Assembly: GCA_010671905.1 (NCBI GenBank)
Contig: JAAHII010000001.1
Location: 1,364,001-1,428,000 of the forward strand
Length of the DNA stretch: 64,000 nucleotides
Direction of reading: 5' to 3'
DNA from: Leptolyngbya sp. SIOISBB
Lineage (GTDB): Bacteria; Cyanobacteriota; Cyanobacteriia; Phormidesmidales; Phormidesmidaceae
Shown piece after piece: positions 35,285-44,498 of this stretch. Within the stretch, counting starts at the first letter, position 1; each line of letters begins with the position of its first letter. The notes beneath the pieces were generated by a model, which worked only from the letters and a program-made list of their open reading frames with translations, was not told where the DNA came from and searched no databases. The translations under genes and the position numbers were made by a program.

Positions 35285-35827
35285 ATGAGAAAAGTAGAAG
35301 TTATTCCGCATACCCTCAAGTGGCGGGAGATGTTTGAAATTGAATCGAAGCGAGTCACTGATGCTCTGGGCAAAAATGTTGTTGCCGTACACCATATTGG
35401 TAGCACAGCCATTCCCAGAATTTATGCCAAGCCCATCATTGATTTGTTGGTTGAGGTCAAAGACATTGTTAGGGTGGATGAGCATAGCTCATTAATGGAA
35501 TCACTTGGTTACGAAGTGATGGGTGAGTATGGAATCCTGGGTCGTCGATACTTTCGAAAAAACAGTCAAGAAGGTGTCAGAACGCATCATGTCCACACTT
35601 TTGAGGTTGCTTCAGAGCAGGTAGAGCGTCATTTGGCGTTTCGAGACTACATGATTTCACATCCTGAAGACGCGCAGAAATATAGTGAATTAAAGCGTAA
35701 ATTGGCAAGAGAATATCCCATGAATATTGATGGATATATGGATGGAAAAGATAGTTTTATCCAAGAAATAGATATGAAAGCAGCACAGTGGCGAATATTA
35801 CAGAAGACTGAAAAATCAGCAACCTAA
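35285..35827 (+). CDS. GrpB family protein (UPF0157)
   Basis: A 180-residue member of the GrpB/UPF0157 family, which has a nucleotidyltransferase-like fold. The hallmarks are VAVHHIGSTAIPRIYAKPIIDLLVEV (HxGSTxxP...KPxxD) and THHVHTF. The GS and acidic residues form the nucleotidyltransferase site; biological role unknown. AT-richer than neighbours, possibly acquired. Stands alone. Confidence 0.92.
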   Translation: MRKVEVIPHTLKWREMFEIESKRVTDALGKNVVAVHHIGSTAIPRIYAKPIIDLLVEVKDIVRVDEHSSLMESLGYEVMGEYGILGRRYFRKNSQEGVRTHHVHTFEVASEQVERHLAFRDYMISHPEDAQKYSELKRKLAREYPMNIDGYMDGKDSFIQEIDMKAAQWRILQKTEKSAT

Positions 35828-36234
35828 CAAGTCGATGAAATGGATGAGGGAAATCGATTTTGGTGAAGCCAAGTTTGTCTAGCGCTGCACAACTTTACTG
35901 TTAGATTCTTTGCTGTCTCCTACAAGAGTCAGAAACTGATAAACATTCGCCTGCTCATTATTTATTAAGAGAATCGATGCTCAATTGTAGATATAGCGTT
36001 TCCCTGCCGGATGAGGTACAGTTCTGGAGCTAAAATCCTTGTATAACAGCAATTCTAGGCTCCCCAATGCACCTCACGGAAACAAGAAAGGCTGTAAGAC
36101 AATGGTGTGGATGTGAGCGATCGCTCATCACGGTCAATGAATATCGGCATTCAACAAATACGCCAATAAACTCCAGGGAAATCATCCTCTAGGACTGTAG
36201 GAATGGGATAACCATACTGACTGAGTCCATTGCC
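35828..36234. other. Intergenic region
   Basis: About 400 bases, AT-rich, with no gene or structure I can support. It should contain the promoter of the CDP-alcohol transferase gene. Confidence 0.5.
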
Positions 36235-36816
36235 ATGATCCGACTTGTCCAGATCCCCAGCCTTCTAGTCGGCCTGCGGTTTGCTATTGCACCTTTCCTG
36301 CTGTTGGATGCCTTGGATCATCAAACCGGGACAGTCTTTGTAATGGGTTATGTGATCGCCGTGCTGTCCGACATTTTTGATGGGGTGATTGCCCGCCGCT
36401 TGGGCGTCAGTACTGCCCAGCTGCGAGTGGCTGATAGTTGGGCCGATATTTGTTTGTATGTTTGCGTGGCTTTGAGTACTTGGCTGGTGTTCCCGCAGAC
36501 GATTCTCGACTTCAAACTGCCCTTACTGGTCGCGATCGCCGCTCAGCTGACGCTATTCGTGATCAGTTTGATTAAGTTCCAGAAATTGCCTAGCTTTCAC
36601 ACCTACACCGCCAAACTATGGGGATTAACTCTACTCGTGGCGACAGTCGGGCTCTTTGGTTTCAGTGATAACAAAATGGTGTGGTTGGCGATCGCCCTGT
36701 GTCTGGTTAATAGCTTAGAAGAGATTGTGATGACGCTTGTCTTACCAGAATGGCGATGTGATGTCCTCAGCCTTTTCGCAGCGATCAACATCCGCCAAGC
36801 GCTGCGAGCAGAATAA
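36235..36816 (+). CDS. CDP-alcohol phosphatidyltransferase family membrane protein
   Basis: A 193-residue protein with about five membrane helices. The family motif is D-x2-DG-x2-AR-x8-G-x3-D-x3-D; here it reads SDIFDGVIARR ... RVADSWAD, so all four catalytic Asp are kept, but the Gly between AR and the third Asp is Leu (TAQL). It would transfer a phosphoalcohol from a CDP-activated lipid or head group in phospholipid synthesis. The Gly change might alter substrate choice. Confidence 0.85.
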   Translation: MIRLVQIPSLLVGLRFAIAPFLLLDALDHQTGTVFVMGYVIAVLSDIFDGVIARRLGVSTAQLRVADSWADICLYVCVALSTWLVFPQTILDFKLPLLVAIAAQLTLFVISLIKFQKLPSFHTYTAKLWGLTLLVATVGLFGFSDNKMVWLAIALCLVNSLEEIVMTLVLPEWRCDVLSLFAAINIRQALRAE

Positions 36817-36868
36817 CTTGGAGATGTTACCAAGCAGTGCAACAATCCTTGGTTGCGTATTGCCTTAG

Positions 36869-37180
36869 TTATGTAGAAAAGTCCTGGAAGTATTGATATG
36901 GATGGGCTCTCATATTGAGAAGGGGAACCCACAATGAGAAGTTGAAGTTCCCCAACGACCAGCATCGGCCATGGAAACTCCCTGACTTTATCGTCAACTG
37001 ATACCCCAACTGAGTCAATGGGTGAAGACTAAGGCTGGCATTACTGATTTTGGTGCTACTGATTTGGACGTTGCTGAGGTCGGCATCCCTGAGGTTAATA
37101 CCGCTGAGGTTGGCAAATCTGAGATCAGTACCGCTGAGTTCAGCGATGCTGATCTCGATTTCAACGTCTAGATTGACCAC
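36869..37180 (-). CDS. Pentapeptide-repeat protein fragment
   Basis: The N-terminal half has four to five A(D/N)LxN-type repeats (AELSGTDLRFANLSGINLRDADLSN), the right-handed beta-helix signature. The second half has no repeats and looks like random translation, so the gene is probably a short remnant of a longer repeat protein. No good ribosome site is visible. Function unknown. Confidence 0.4.
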   Translation of the reverse strand: MVNLDVEIEISIAELSGTDLRFANLSGINLRDADLSNVQISSTKISNASLSLHPLTQLGYQLTIKSGSFHGRCWSLGNFNFSLWVPLLNMRAHPYQYFQDFST

Positions 37181-37446
37181 TCTCCATTGGTTTCAGACTT
37201 CATGGCCTCGTTTGAGTAAAGCGACTTGTTTTTTACTTGGCATCGTCGTTCACCCTGTCTCATAACCTCACTCTAAATTAGCCTTTGAAACTGATCGGTT
37301 CCGGCTCTGGTCTGTACGACTGAACCTATGGCAGGCTGGATTTCAAGGTGAGTGATTACATCCAATGTATTCCTTAATTGCAAATTAATTTATGAGCGGG
37401 GTAGCTGCTCTTAGCATTGGGTCAGCCTTTGTGATGGCAACGTGTC
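37181..37446. other. Intergenic region upstream of the AAA-GAF-CMD gene
   Basis: About 270 bases without a supported gene; promoter region of the AAA-like fusion gene. Confidence 0.4.
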
Positions 37447-39765
37447 ATGTTTGACTACCAGGTTGGCGGTAGCCTCGCCGTTGATAACCCGACCTACATT
37501 GAGCGGCAGTCCGACCGCGACCTCTACGAAGCACTGCTTAGGGGCGATCTCTGTTATGTGCTCAACAGCCGTCAGATGGGCAAGTCGAGTTTGCGACTGC
37601 GGACGCGCCACCACATTCATCAGGCGGGTAAGGGCATTTGTGCCTCGGTCGATATGACCCGCATTGGCAGTGAAAACATTACGGCCAATCAGTGGTATCA
37701 GGGCATTGCCTTTGATTTGATCCGCAGTTTGCGGCTTTACCGCCAGGTTGATTTATCGACCTGGTGGCTCGAGCAGGGCAACTTGTCCCCGGTGCAAAAG
37801 CTGGGCAACTTTTTTGAAGAACTTATTCTGGGCCGGTTTCCCGACGAGAACATTTTCATTTTCATCGACGAAATTGATAGCGTGCAGAGCCTCACGTTTC
37901 CCGTGGATGATTTCTTTGCGCTGGTGCGGTACTGCTACAACCAGCGGGTCGAAAATCCTGACTACAAACGCTTAACCTGGGCACTGTTTGGGGTAGCTTC
38001 TCCGGGTGACTTGATTAGCGACTTGAAGCGTACCCCCTTTAATGTCGGCACCGCGATCGCCCTCATGGGGTTTACCTTTGCCGAAGCGTCACCACTCTTA
38101 CCCGGCTTGGCACCCTATGTAGAACGCCCCCGTCGCATTTTGACGGCGATCTTGGAATGGACGGATGGGCAACCGTTTTTGACCCAAAAACTCTGCGCCC
38201 TGGTGCAGCAAGAAGGCCATGACTGTGGGGCAGGTCAGCTCGATATTCCGGTGGGCGAAGAAGGCAATTGGGTCGAGTGGCTCGTCCGCACCTACATCAT
38301 TGATCACTGGCAAATTCAAGATGAACCCGAGCATCTGCGCACCGTACAGCGCTATTTGCTGCAAGACCCCACCAAGGTCGGCAGACTCCTGGGACAATAT
38401 CAGCAAATCTTGCTGTCAGATGACGAAACCACCCACCAAAATGCCGAAGATTTCAATGAATTTTCTTCGCTGCTGCTGTCGGGGCTGGTGACCCAGCGAT
38501 CAGGATTTTTGCGAGTACACAACCGCACCTACAGCGAGATTTTCAACCAAACGTGGGTGCAGCAACAACTGGCCAACCTGCGCCCCTACGCGACAAACTT
38601 AAGCGCCTGGGTGAAATCAAACTACCAGGATGAATCGCAGTTGCTGCGATCGCGGGACCTCTTAGCGGCCCAGGAATGGACTCAAGACAAAAGCCTCAGC
38701 GATCTGGACTATCAATTTTTAGCGGCCTCTCAGCTCATCGATCGCCGCCACCGAGAACGGCGCATCGTCGAAATTTTGGCCATGTTGAGTTACCGTCGCG
38801 GGGAGCTGAAACCCTATTTAGAACAAATTGCGATCGCGGTCAGTGAACTCATTACCGTCGATTGGTCGATTGTCACCCTTTGCCAGGACGATCAAGAAAG
38901 GATTCTCGCCAGCAGTTTCCACCTGGGTGACGAGGCTGACAAAGCCGATAATCTGCACAGAACCGTTTCCGGCTACGTGTTCAAAACTGGCTGTCCCCTC
39001 ATGGTGGAAGATACTGCCGCTGGCCAAGGTTATGGTGCGGTGCCAGCGGGCTACCGTGCTTACTTAGGCGTGCCCCTCAAACTTTCCACGGGGGAAATCG
39101 TCGGCACCATCAGCCTGTTTCACCAAACGCCGCGTTACTTTGATGATGATGAAGCCCAACTGACCTCAATCTTTGCTGAACGCGCTGCGTCGGCGATCGA
39201 GAACTATCAGCTGCATCAAAGACTACAAGAAATGCCACTCATTCAGCCGATTGTGCCCAACACCGTCTCCTCAGAAGTCCAATCAATTTTTGAGGAAATT
39301 CAGAACGGCTTTGGCATGGTGCCCAATCTGTTTCTGACGATGGCTCATTACCCGCCTTTATTGAAAGCCGATTGGGAAAAGATGAAAGCCGTGATGATTG
39401 GCGGTAGCCTTCCCCGCAAATTGAAAGAGACGATCGCCCTGCTCATTTCTAAAGACAATGAATGTCTATATTGTGTCAAAGCTCATTCGGCGGCTTTGCG
39501 GACACTCCAAGTGGATGAGGACGTCCTCGAAAAAATCCTGGGAGGGAACTTGCACACAGCAGGATTTTCGGATCAGGAAATTACCCTGATTAACTTTGCC
39601 CGGGCCGCTAACAATCACCCCCACAATATTTCCAAGGAGCTGATTCAAAACATTTCACAGTACGGTATCAGTGATGCCGAGCTGATCGAAGCGCTGGGCG
39701 TGATGGAAATCTTTGTGGCCTTTAACAAGTTCCTCGATACGCTGGATGTGGTTATCGACTATTAG
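37447..39765 (+). CDS. AAA-like ATPase - GAF - carboxymuconolactone-decarboxylase fusion
   Basis: A 772-residue three-part protein. Residues 1-400 are an AAA-like (AAA_35) ATPase: Walker A variant NSRQMGKSSL, Walker B IFIFIDEIDS, then TDGQPFLTQKLC, the hallmark of this cyanobacteria-rich STAND-related family. Residues about 440-600 form a GAF sensor domain (VSGYVFKTGCPLMVEDT, RAYLGVPLK, FAERAASAIEN). Residues about 615-770 form a carboxymuconolactone-decarboxylase/AhpD-like domain with FGMVPNLF and the redox pair CLYCVKAHSAA. AAA_35 proteins usually end in WD40 or TPR repeats or signalling domains; a CxxC peroxidase-like end is unusual and suggests redox-linked signalling. Single gene, start ATG 37447. 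Confidence 0.88.
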   Translation: MFDYQVGGSLAVDNPTYIERQSDRDLYEALLRGDLCYVLNSRQMGKSSLRLRTRHHIHQAGKGICASVDMTRIGSENITANQWYQGIAFDLIRSLRLYRQVDLSTWWLEQGNLSPVQKLGNFFEELILGRFPDENIFIFIDEIDSVQSLTFPVDDFFALVRYCYNQRVENPDYKRLTWALFGVASPGDLISDLKRTPFNVGTAIALMGFTFAEASPLLPGLAPYVERPRRILTAILEWTDGQPFLTQKLCALVQQEGHDCGAGQLDIPVGEEGNWVEWLVRTYIIDHWQIQDEPEHLRTVQRYLLQDPTKVGRLLGQYQQILLSDDETTHQNAEDFNEFSSLLLSGLVTQRSGFLRVHNRTYSEIFNQTWVQQQLANLRPYATNLSAWVKSNYQDESQLLRSRDLLAAQEWTQDKSLSDLDYQFLAASQLIDRRHRERRIVEILAMLSYRRGELKPYLEQIAIAVSELITVDWSIVTLCQDDQERILASSFHLGDEADKADNLHRTVSGYVFKTGCPLMVEDTAAGQGYGAVPAGYRAYLGVPLKLSTGEIVGTISLFHQTPRYFDDDEAQLTSIFAERAASAIENYQLHQRLQEMPLIQPIVPNTVSSEVQSIFEEIQNGFGMVPNLFLTMAHYPPLLKADWEKMKAVMIGGSLPRKLKETIALLISKDNECLYCVKAHSAALRTLQVDEDVLEKILGGNLHTAGFSDQEITLINFARAANNHPHNISKELIQNISQYGISDAELIEALGVMEIFVAFNKFLDTLDVVIDY

Positions 39766-39785
39766 CCGAATAGCCAGCATTGGGT

Positions 39786-39986
39786 TCAAAGGGGGGGCCG
39801 CTCAAGATATTCGTTAACCTGACATGCTCCCCGGCTCCATTGATGGCTGACGAAGCTACCATCAACATTGGCCTTCGCGCCACTCAACTCGTCTGTATAC
39901 ACTTCGAGAGGCGTTAAATTCAGATTCACATCGGCCATGCCCCCACGATTGTCTACTTGTGGGGCAATGCATTGCGTGAGGTTCAT
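39786..39986 (-). CDS. Small ORF of unknown nature
   Basis: A 66-residue ORF directly downstream of and convergent with the AAA-GAF-CMD gene. The composition is protein-like (NLTQCIAPQVDNRGGMADVNLNL), with two Cys, and recalls a fragment of a cyanovirin-type repeat, but I cannot confirm that. No strong ribosome site. May be a remnant. Confidence 0.25.
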   Translation of the reverse strand: MNLTQCIAPQVDNRGGMADVNLNLTPLEVYTDELSGAKANVDGSFVSHQWSRGACQVNEYLERPPL

Positions 39987-40043
39987 TCTGCTGGACTCGT
40001 AATTCGTCGTCAGGAACTTTGAGCTATAGACAAATGTATAAAC

Positions 40044-40776
40044 TTAAACCAGTAGAATCAACGCGGCATAGATTGCCGTGCCGCCAATAAAAAGACAGAT
40101 AACAACTCTGGTTTTCATCGGGTAATTCGCGTTTTAGGACATTGAGGATGACGCTGCCCGCCATAAACGACCACACAATCGCGATCGCAGCTTCATTGAA
40201 ATGGGTGGCTTGACCAATGACGGCCCCGACCATGATGGCAGCAGTTAAAATCCAGCGTCCGTTTTGGTCATAAGGTCTGGCATAGTGCTCTCACAAGCTC
40301 TGATCAATCACAAAGAAGTGCAAGGCCACAGCGACAAAAAACAAAATGCATTCCAACAGGCCATGGCGGCCAATGTCCTGAAGCAGATACCCAAAAATGA
40401 AGTTCAAAGTCGCAAAGCCCGCGATATGAATCCAGTAAACAGCTGAACTGGAACCATCAGCATTCGCCGTCACAGGACTTTTGGCGCGAGCATTGATCGC
40501 CAAAATGTCTAAACCATAAAAAACTAGCAGACCCAGCAGTGCCAGGATGTAAACGTGGTTTTCGAGATAAGCCAGAAGTAGCCTTGCCGAATGCTGCAGT
40601 TCTTCCTGGGCATGGCTCAATTCAGGAAAGACTTCTAGGAAAACGTAGCCAATCGAAATGCCCCCCGCGAACGAGAGCCATCGATGCTGAGGAATGAATT
40701 TGAAAATATTCAGCTGAGACCCAAAGGCATGAATGAATGCCAAACCGATCGCTAAAATGAGCCCTGGACTTTCCAT
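40044..40776 (-). pseudogene. Multi-pass membrane protein, broken by a nonsense codon and a frame shift
   Basis: ORFs 40291-40776 and 40024-40233 are in the same frame, separated by TGA (40291-40293) in the context DQSL-stop-EHYARPYDQNGRW, where Arg (CGA) would be expected. Further on, the frame drifts: removing one A from GATGAAAACC near 40112 gives KTRVVICLFIGGTAIYAALILL and a stop at 40044. The whole would be about 243 residues with seven or eight helices. LSFAGGISIGYVFLEVFPEL resembles ZIP-type metal transporters, but the match is only by eye. The gene is probably dead. Confidence 0.7.
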
Positions 40777-40861
40777 GGTTGTTCCGTCGATACAATTGGC
40801 CCGACCTCAATGAGAACAGACCATCGAGGTCTAAAGTTTGTGCTTAATTCCGCATCTCGCC

Positions 40862-41620
40862 TTATCGCTTGTGCTCTGGATTCTTGAAATCGGTTTTGCA
40901 GCCCGCATCCCAAACATCCGGTTGATTGCCATGGGCCGGAATGCCGCCTTGGTCCTTCAGCAGTCTGGCCATGTGCATACAATTCCACGCTAAAAACGTG
41001 GTGTTGCGATTGGTGAAATCGTTTTCTGGGCCACCCGAACCGGGATCTGAATAGGATGGCCCTGGTCCCACTTCTCCTAGCCACCCGGCATCCACTTGGG
41101 GCGGAATGGTATACCCAATGTGAGACAGCGAAAACAGAATGTTCATGGCGCAGTGCTTAACGCCATCTTCGTTGCCCGTGATCAAAGTGGCACCGACTTT
41201 GCCATAGTCACGATATTGCCCTTTGTCGTTGAGCAGGTGGGTATATCCATACATGCGCTCGAGCACGCGGTTACAAACGGAGCTTTTCTCACCCAGCCAA
41301 ACCGACGTACACAGAACTAAAATGTCGGTCGCGTCGATCACCTTTTGCAGTTGGGGCCAATCATCTCGATCCCACTCATCGGTTTGGGACATATCGAGGC
41401 CCAATCCTGCTGGAATTTCGTAATCAACGGGGCGAATAACCTGGGTTTGCACACCATTCGCTTCAAAGATAGTTTTGGCAATGTTGATTACCCCTTCGGT
41501 GTGCGATAGCACTGGGGTGCGGTTGAGGGTGCAATTTAGGAACAGTACTTTCAAGTCGTCATACTTGGCCGGGGCAGTATGGCACTGCTGCTCGGTAATT
41601 TTTGTAAGTTGTTGTGACAT
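40862..41620 (-). CDS. Flavodoxin-fold NAD(P)H-dependent oxidoreductase
   Basis: A 252-residue protein of the flavodoxin-like/FMN-reductase superfamily. The first strand and phosphate loop read KVLFLNCTLNRTPVLSHTEG, and ILVLCTSVWLGEKSSVCNRVLERM is the flavin-binding region (TPVYWG-like in relatives). GATLITGNEDGVKHCAMNILFSLSHIGYTIPP matches the C-terminal part of this family. It likely binds FMN and reduces quinones or similar acceptors. A hairpin lies about 117 bases upstream. Confidence 0.88.
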   Translation of the reverse strand: MSQQLTKITEQQCHTAPAKYDDLKVLFLNCTLNRTPVLSHTEGVINIAKTIFEANGVQTQVIRPVDYEIPAGLGLDMSQTDEWDRDDWPQLQKVIDATDILVLCTSVWLGEKSSVCNRVLERMYGYTHLLNDKGQYRDYGKVGATLITGNEDGVKHCAMNILFSLSHIGYTIPPQVDAGWLGEVGPGPSYSDPGSGGPENDFTNRNTTFLAWNCMHMARLLKDQGGIPAHGNQPDVWDAGCKTDFKNPEHKR

Positions 41621-42463
41621 CGTGATTGATTTGAATTTTTGAGTTTGAACTTTTGGATCTCAGAAGTCAGGGGTTGAGATCAGACGATCGCTAATCGTTG
41701 TGAATCGCTAGTGACAGCTGCTGCTCCGCCCCCTAGCTCCAGATTGCGATCTGGAGGGCATTCACCATGATTTTTGATTCCTTGGAACACTCAAGATTCT
41801 GTCGGAGATGGAGATAGTGTCCGGCCCCAGCGTAAAGAATCTATGTCTACAGCAATGACTCGCAATACCCATCCCTAGTTTTCCGAGACTGCTAGCAGCA
41901 CCCACACGTCAACAGTTGCCCCCAGTTATCAAGGCGCGAATAGCGGCGATCGCGGCCTCGTGAAAAAACCTGCTTCGCCTAACATTCAGCCCCATACGTT
42001 ACCCCCATAGTCGCCATCAGCCACTTGTGGTGTTCCCTCATGACGTACCAGGGCAAACCAGTGGTAGGCCAACAGTTCAACTCTGATTCACCCACTCGCA
42101 AGGGCGATCGCCCAAAGTCGGAAAAGAAATCCACCCTTGCTAAGCGCTGCTATCAACGACTCAGGGCGACTGGCAAAATGTGCCCGAGTCCCAAACAGCT
42201 GGCTAATGTCAAGCCAATACTCTTGATACCGATCACCACGATGCTCCCCCTCTGGTGAGACCATGACTGGGGTATCTATATCCCAACTGCACATTCAGGT
42301 TAGAGGCTCCTCTAACCCACTACAGCCTAAAAAAATCGCACCCTCCCCTGACAGCGCTGATGCCTCTCCCGGCTTTGTTGGAAATTGCTGGAACTTCAGA
42401 TCCAGTGTAATGGAGGGGTCTTTCAATCTTTTACGATGGCCTTGTAACGGAAAAGGAACGGAG
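41621..42463. other. Intergenic region with an upstream hairpin
   Basis: About 840 bases between divergent genes. It has an 8-bp perfect hairpin CTCCAGAT-TGCG-ATCTGGAG (41737-41756), which would sit in the 5' leader of the flavodoxin-fold gene if transcription starts further up. ORF 42025-42258 and the first 67 codons of the track ORF at 42263 are not convincing. Confidence 0.5.
41737..41756 (-). promoter_or_regulatory. Leader hairpin of the flavodoxin-fold gene
   Basis: Perfect inverted repeat CTCCAGAT/ATCTGGAG with a TGCG loop, 117 bases before the start codon. It may be an operator or a leader structure; no poly-T follows. Confidence 0.4.
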
Positions 42464-43819
42464 ATGTCCGCGGAAGAAGCCTTGGCTCTACTCGATCAAC
42501 TCTTGCCGGTCACCCTTAGCAACCTGCAAGAGACGGTGTTTTGCCAGGTTTGGGAAGACAAAACCTATGCCGAAATTGCGGATGAGTATAACTACGAGCA
42601 CAGCTATATCCGCGATATCGGCTTTCGCCTATGGCAAATCCTCTCTGAAGCTTTAGGCGAGAAGGTCTCAAAAAGTAACGTCAAGGCTTTGCTAGGTCGC
42701 TATGCCCGTAGTCAAGCAGCCTCAGCGCCTCGACCCGTGGCGAGCCCGCTCCCCGCTGCTGCGCCATACTCATCTACAGACATCGCCTCACTAGAGTTTC
42801 CGAATGGCCCCGTACCGCTCAATTCTCGCCTGTATATTGAACGGCCGCCGATCGAAACCAGAACCTTTGCGGAGGTGCTCAAACCGGGCAGCTTGATTCG
42901 GTTGAAAGGCCCCCGACAGATGGGCAAAACTTCTTTGCTCAGACGGATTCTCCACCACGCCAAAGTGCATGATATTGAGGTGGTGCCGCTCAGTCTGCAT
43001 CGAGTTGATCAAGCGACTCTACAAGACTTAGACCGATTTTTACGCTGGTTCTGCGCCAATGTCAGCCATCAATTGGGCGTTACCCCCAAGCTAGATGACT
43101 ACTGGAATGCCGATATTGGCAGCAAGGTGAGTTGCACCCTATATCTTGAAGAGTATCTGCTAAAGCAAATTCAAACTCCCGTGGTCATTGCGATCGACGA
43201 GGTCAATGAACTGTTTCAATTTTCTCAGATTTCTGCTGAGTTCTTGCCGCTGTTACGCTCCTGGTATGAGGATGCGAAAGAAATTGACGAATGGAGAAAA
43301 GTTCGCTGGATTCTATCCCATGCCACCGACATTTATGTGCCGCTTCAGATCAAACAATCTCCCTTCAACGTCGGGTTATCCATTCCCTTACCAGAATTTT
43401 CGATTCTCCAAATTCAAGATTTAGTCGAACGACACGGCTTGCAAGATCTCGTAGGAGATAACGGCATTAGCGAATTGATGCCTTTATTAGAGGTCATCAG
43501 CTGTCGTCCTGGCTTAGTCAGGCTAGCCTTGTATCACCTGAGTCAGCACAACATGGCAGTTGATGAGTTGGTCGCCAATGCGCACACTCAGTCAGGTATC
43601 TACAACGATCATCTCCGTCATCTGCTCGCGGCGATTCATCCTTATCAGGATCTCCAGTCTGCGTTGTTAGATGTGATCGCTTCAGAAGGGCCGCTAGAAC
43701 TGCCGCCGATGGTGGCTTATCGTTTAGAAAGCATTGGCCTCATCAAGCTCGAAGGCAACCTGGCCATCGTCAGTTGCGGGCTCTACAGTAAGTTTTTCTC
43801 ACAATATCTTTCTCGGTAA
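42464..43819 (+). CDS. AAA-like (AAA_35) ATPase with VMAP-type N-terminal domain
   Basis: A 451-residue protein from ATG 42464 (AAAGGAACGGAG upstream); the track start adds a spurious leader. Residues 1-85 are helical and HTH-like (LSNLQETVFCQVWEDKTYAEIADEY), matching the N-terminal domain of vWA-MoxR-associated proteins (VMAP). A Pro/Ala linker follows, then an AAA_35-type ATPase: KGPRQMGKTSLLRRI (Walker A), VVIAIDEVNELF (Walker B) and the SCRPGLVRLALYHLSQ stretch. Proteins of this type are central parts of putative conflict/defence systems, with a MoxR ATPase and vWA partner; neither is in the window, so this is an orphan or a stand-alone sensor. The C-terminus is winged-helix-like. Confidence 0.82.
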   Translation: MSAEEALALLDQLLPVTLSNLQETVFCQVWEDKTYAEIADEYNYEHSYIRDIGFRLWQILSEALGEKVSKSNVKALLGRYARSQAASAPRPVASPLPAAAPYSSTDIASLEFPNGPVPLNSRLYIERPPIETRTFAEVLKPGSLIRLKGPRQMGKTSLLRRILHHAKVHDIEVVPLSLHRVDQATLQDLDRFLRWFCANVSHQLGVTPKLDDYWNADIGSKVSCTLYLEEYLLKQIQTPVVIAIDEVNELFQFSQISAEFLPLLRSWYEDAKEIDEWRKVRWILSHATDIYVPLQIKQSPFNVGLSIPLPEFSILQIQDLVERHGLQDLVGDNGISELMPLLEVISCRPGLVRLALYHLSQHNMAVDELVANAHTQSGIYNDHLRHLLAAIHPYQDLQSALLDVIASEGPLELPPMVAYRLESIGLIKLEGNLAIVSCGLYSKFFSQYLSR

Positions 43820-44201
43820 ACAGGGCTTGAGACACGAAAATCACCCAGAGATTAGTCCTGTGAAATTAGAGGTTCTGAACTTCATTGATGATGAAAGCCG
43901 ACTTATCCACAGTGTGAATTCACTTGAATCGACGCTGAACATGCAAAGATTAGAGATCGCCTGCTCAATATTCAGAAATCGACTAATGGCCTCAGTATCA
44001 AGCGTTGAATTCATGTGGTGATCGCTGCTGGCAATGAACCATAAACCACTCTCAATCAGTCAGACTTGGCATCTAAGCATGGATGACTTGGAAAAGTCAG
44101 ATTGGCTTCTCAACACCTGTCGTTCACTTCAATTTTGCCGAAGCAATCGCTAACCATTCAACTTGTTGAAATAACGACAACCAAATCTTGGGATCTAAAA
44201 A
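43820..44201. other. Intergenic region
   Basis: No gene supported; ORF 43734-44021 begins inside the ATPase gene and shows no protein character. Confidence 0.5.
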
Positions 44202-44498
44202 TCAATCAATACTGGAGCGATAAGTCGCAGTGTCGTTCGGCAGCGATTGACTGTAGGTGAAGCTATCACTCTCATAAAGCTTCGATACATTTTGCATAGT
44301 GGTGCCGCTGACGGCTTGATCCATGTAAAGCACGTAATCACTCATCAAAAAGTAGACGGTCATCATCGCGACTGCCGAAGAGGCGACTAAAAAACCCGCC
44401 AGCATAAAAGAAAATTCCTGGCTTTTGAGAGCTTGCTCCATCAGGCGTAGCGCCCAAGCAACCAAGGCAATAACAACAATTACGGTGAGCAGAAGCAT
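44202..44498 (-). CDS. Small two-helix membrane protein
   Basis: A 98-residue protein with two hydrophobic helices: residues 2-20 (LLLTVIVVIALVAWAL) and 33-55 (LAGFLVASSAVAMMTVYFLM), then a hydrophilic tail with Ser, Asn and Tyr. No family recognised. The helix pattern argues for a real gene; the ribosome site is weak (ACCCGGCATCC). Confidence 0.55.
   Translation of the reverse strand: MLLLTVIVVIALVAWALRLMEQALKSQEFSFMLAGFLVASSAVAMMTVYFLMSDYVLYMDQAVSGTTMQNVSKLYESDSFTYSQSLPNDTATYRSSID

Noticed and set aside
40024-40233. Independent 69-residue gene
   Set aside because: It is in the same frame as the upstream membrane ORF and continues its sequence after a TGA; its own C-terminus is a frame-shift artefact.
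42263-42463. N-terminal extension of the VMAP-like ATPase
   Set aside because: The segment is not conserved-looking, and a good ribosome site precedes ATG 42464, where the domain begins.
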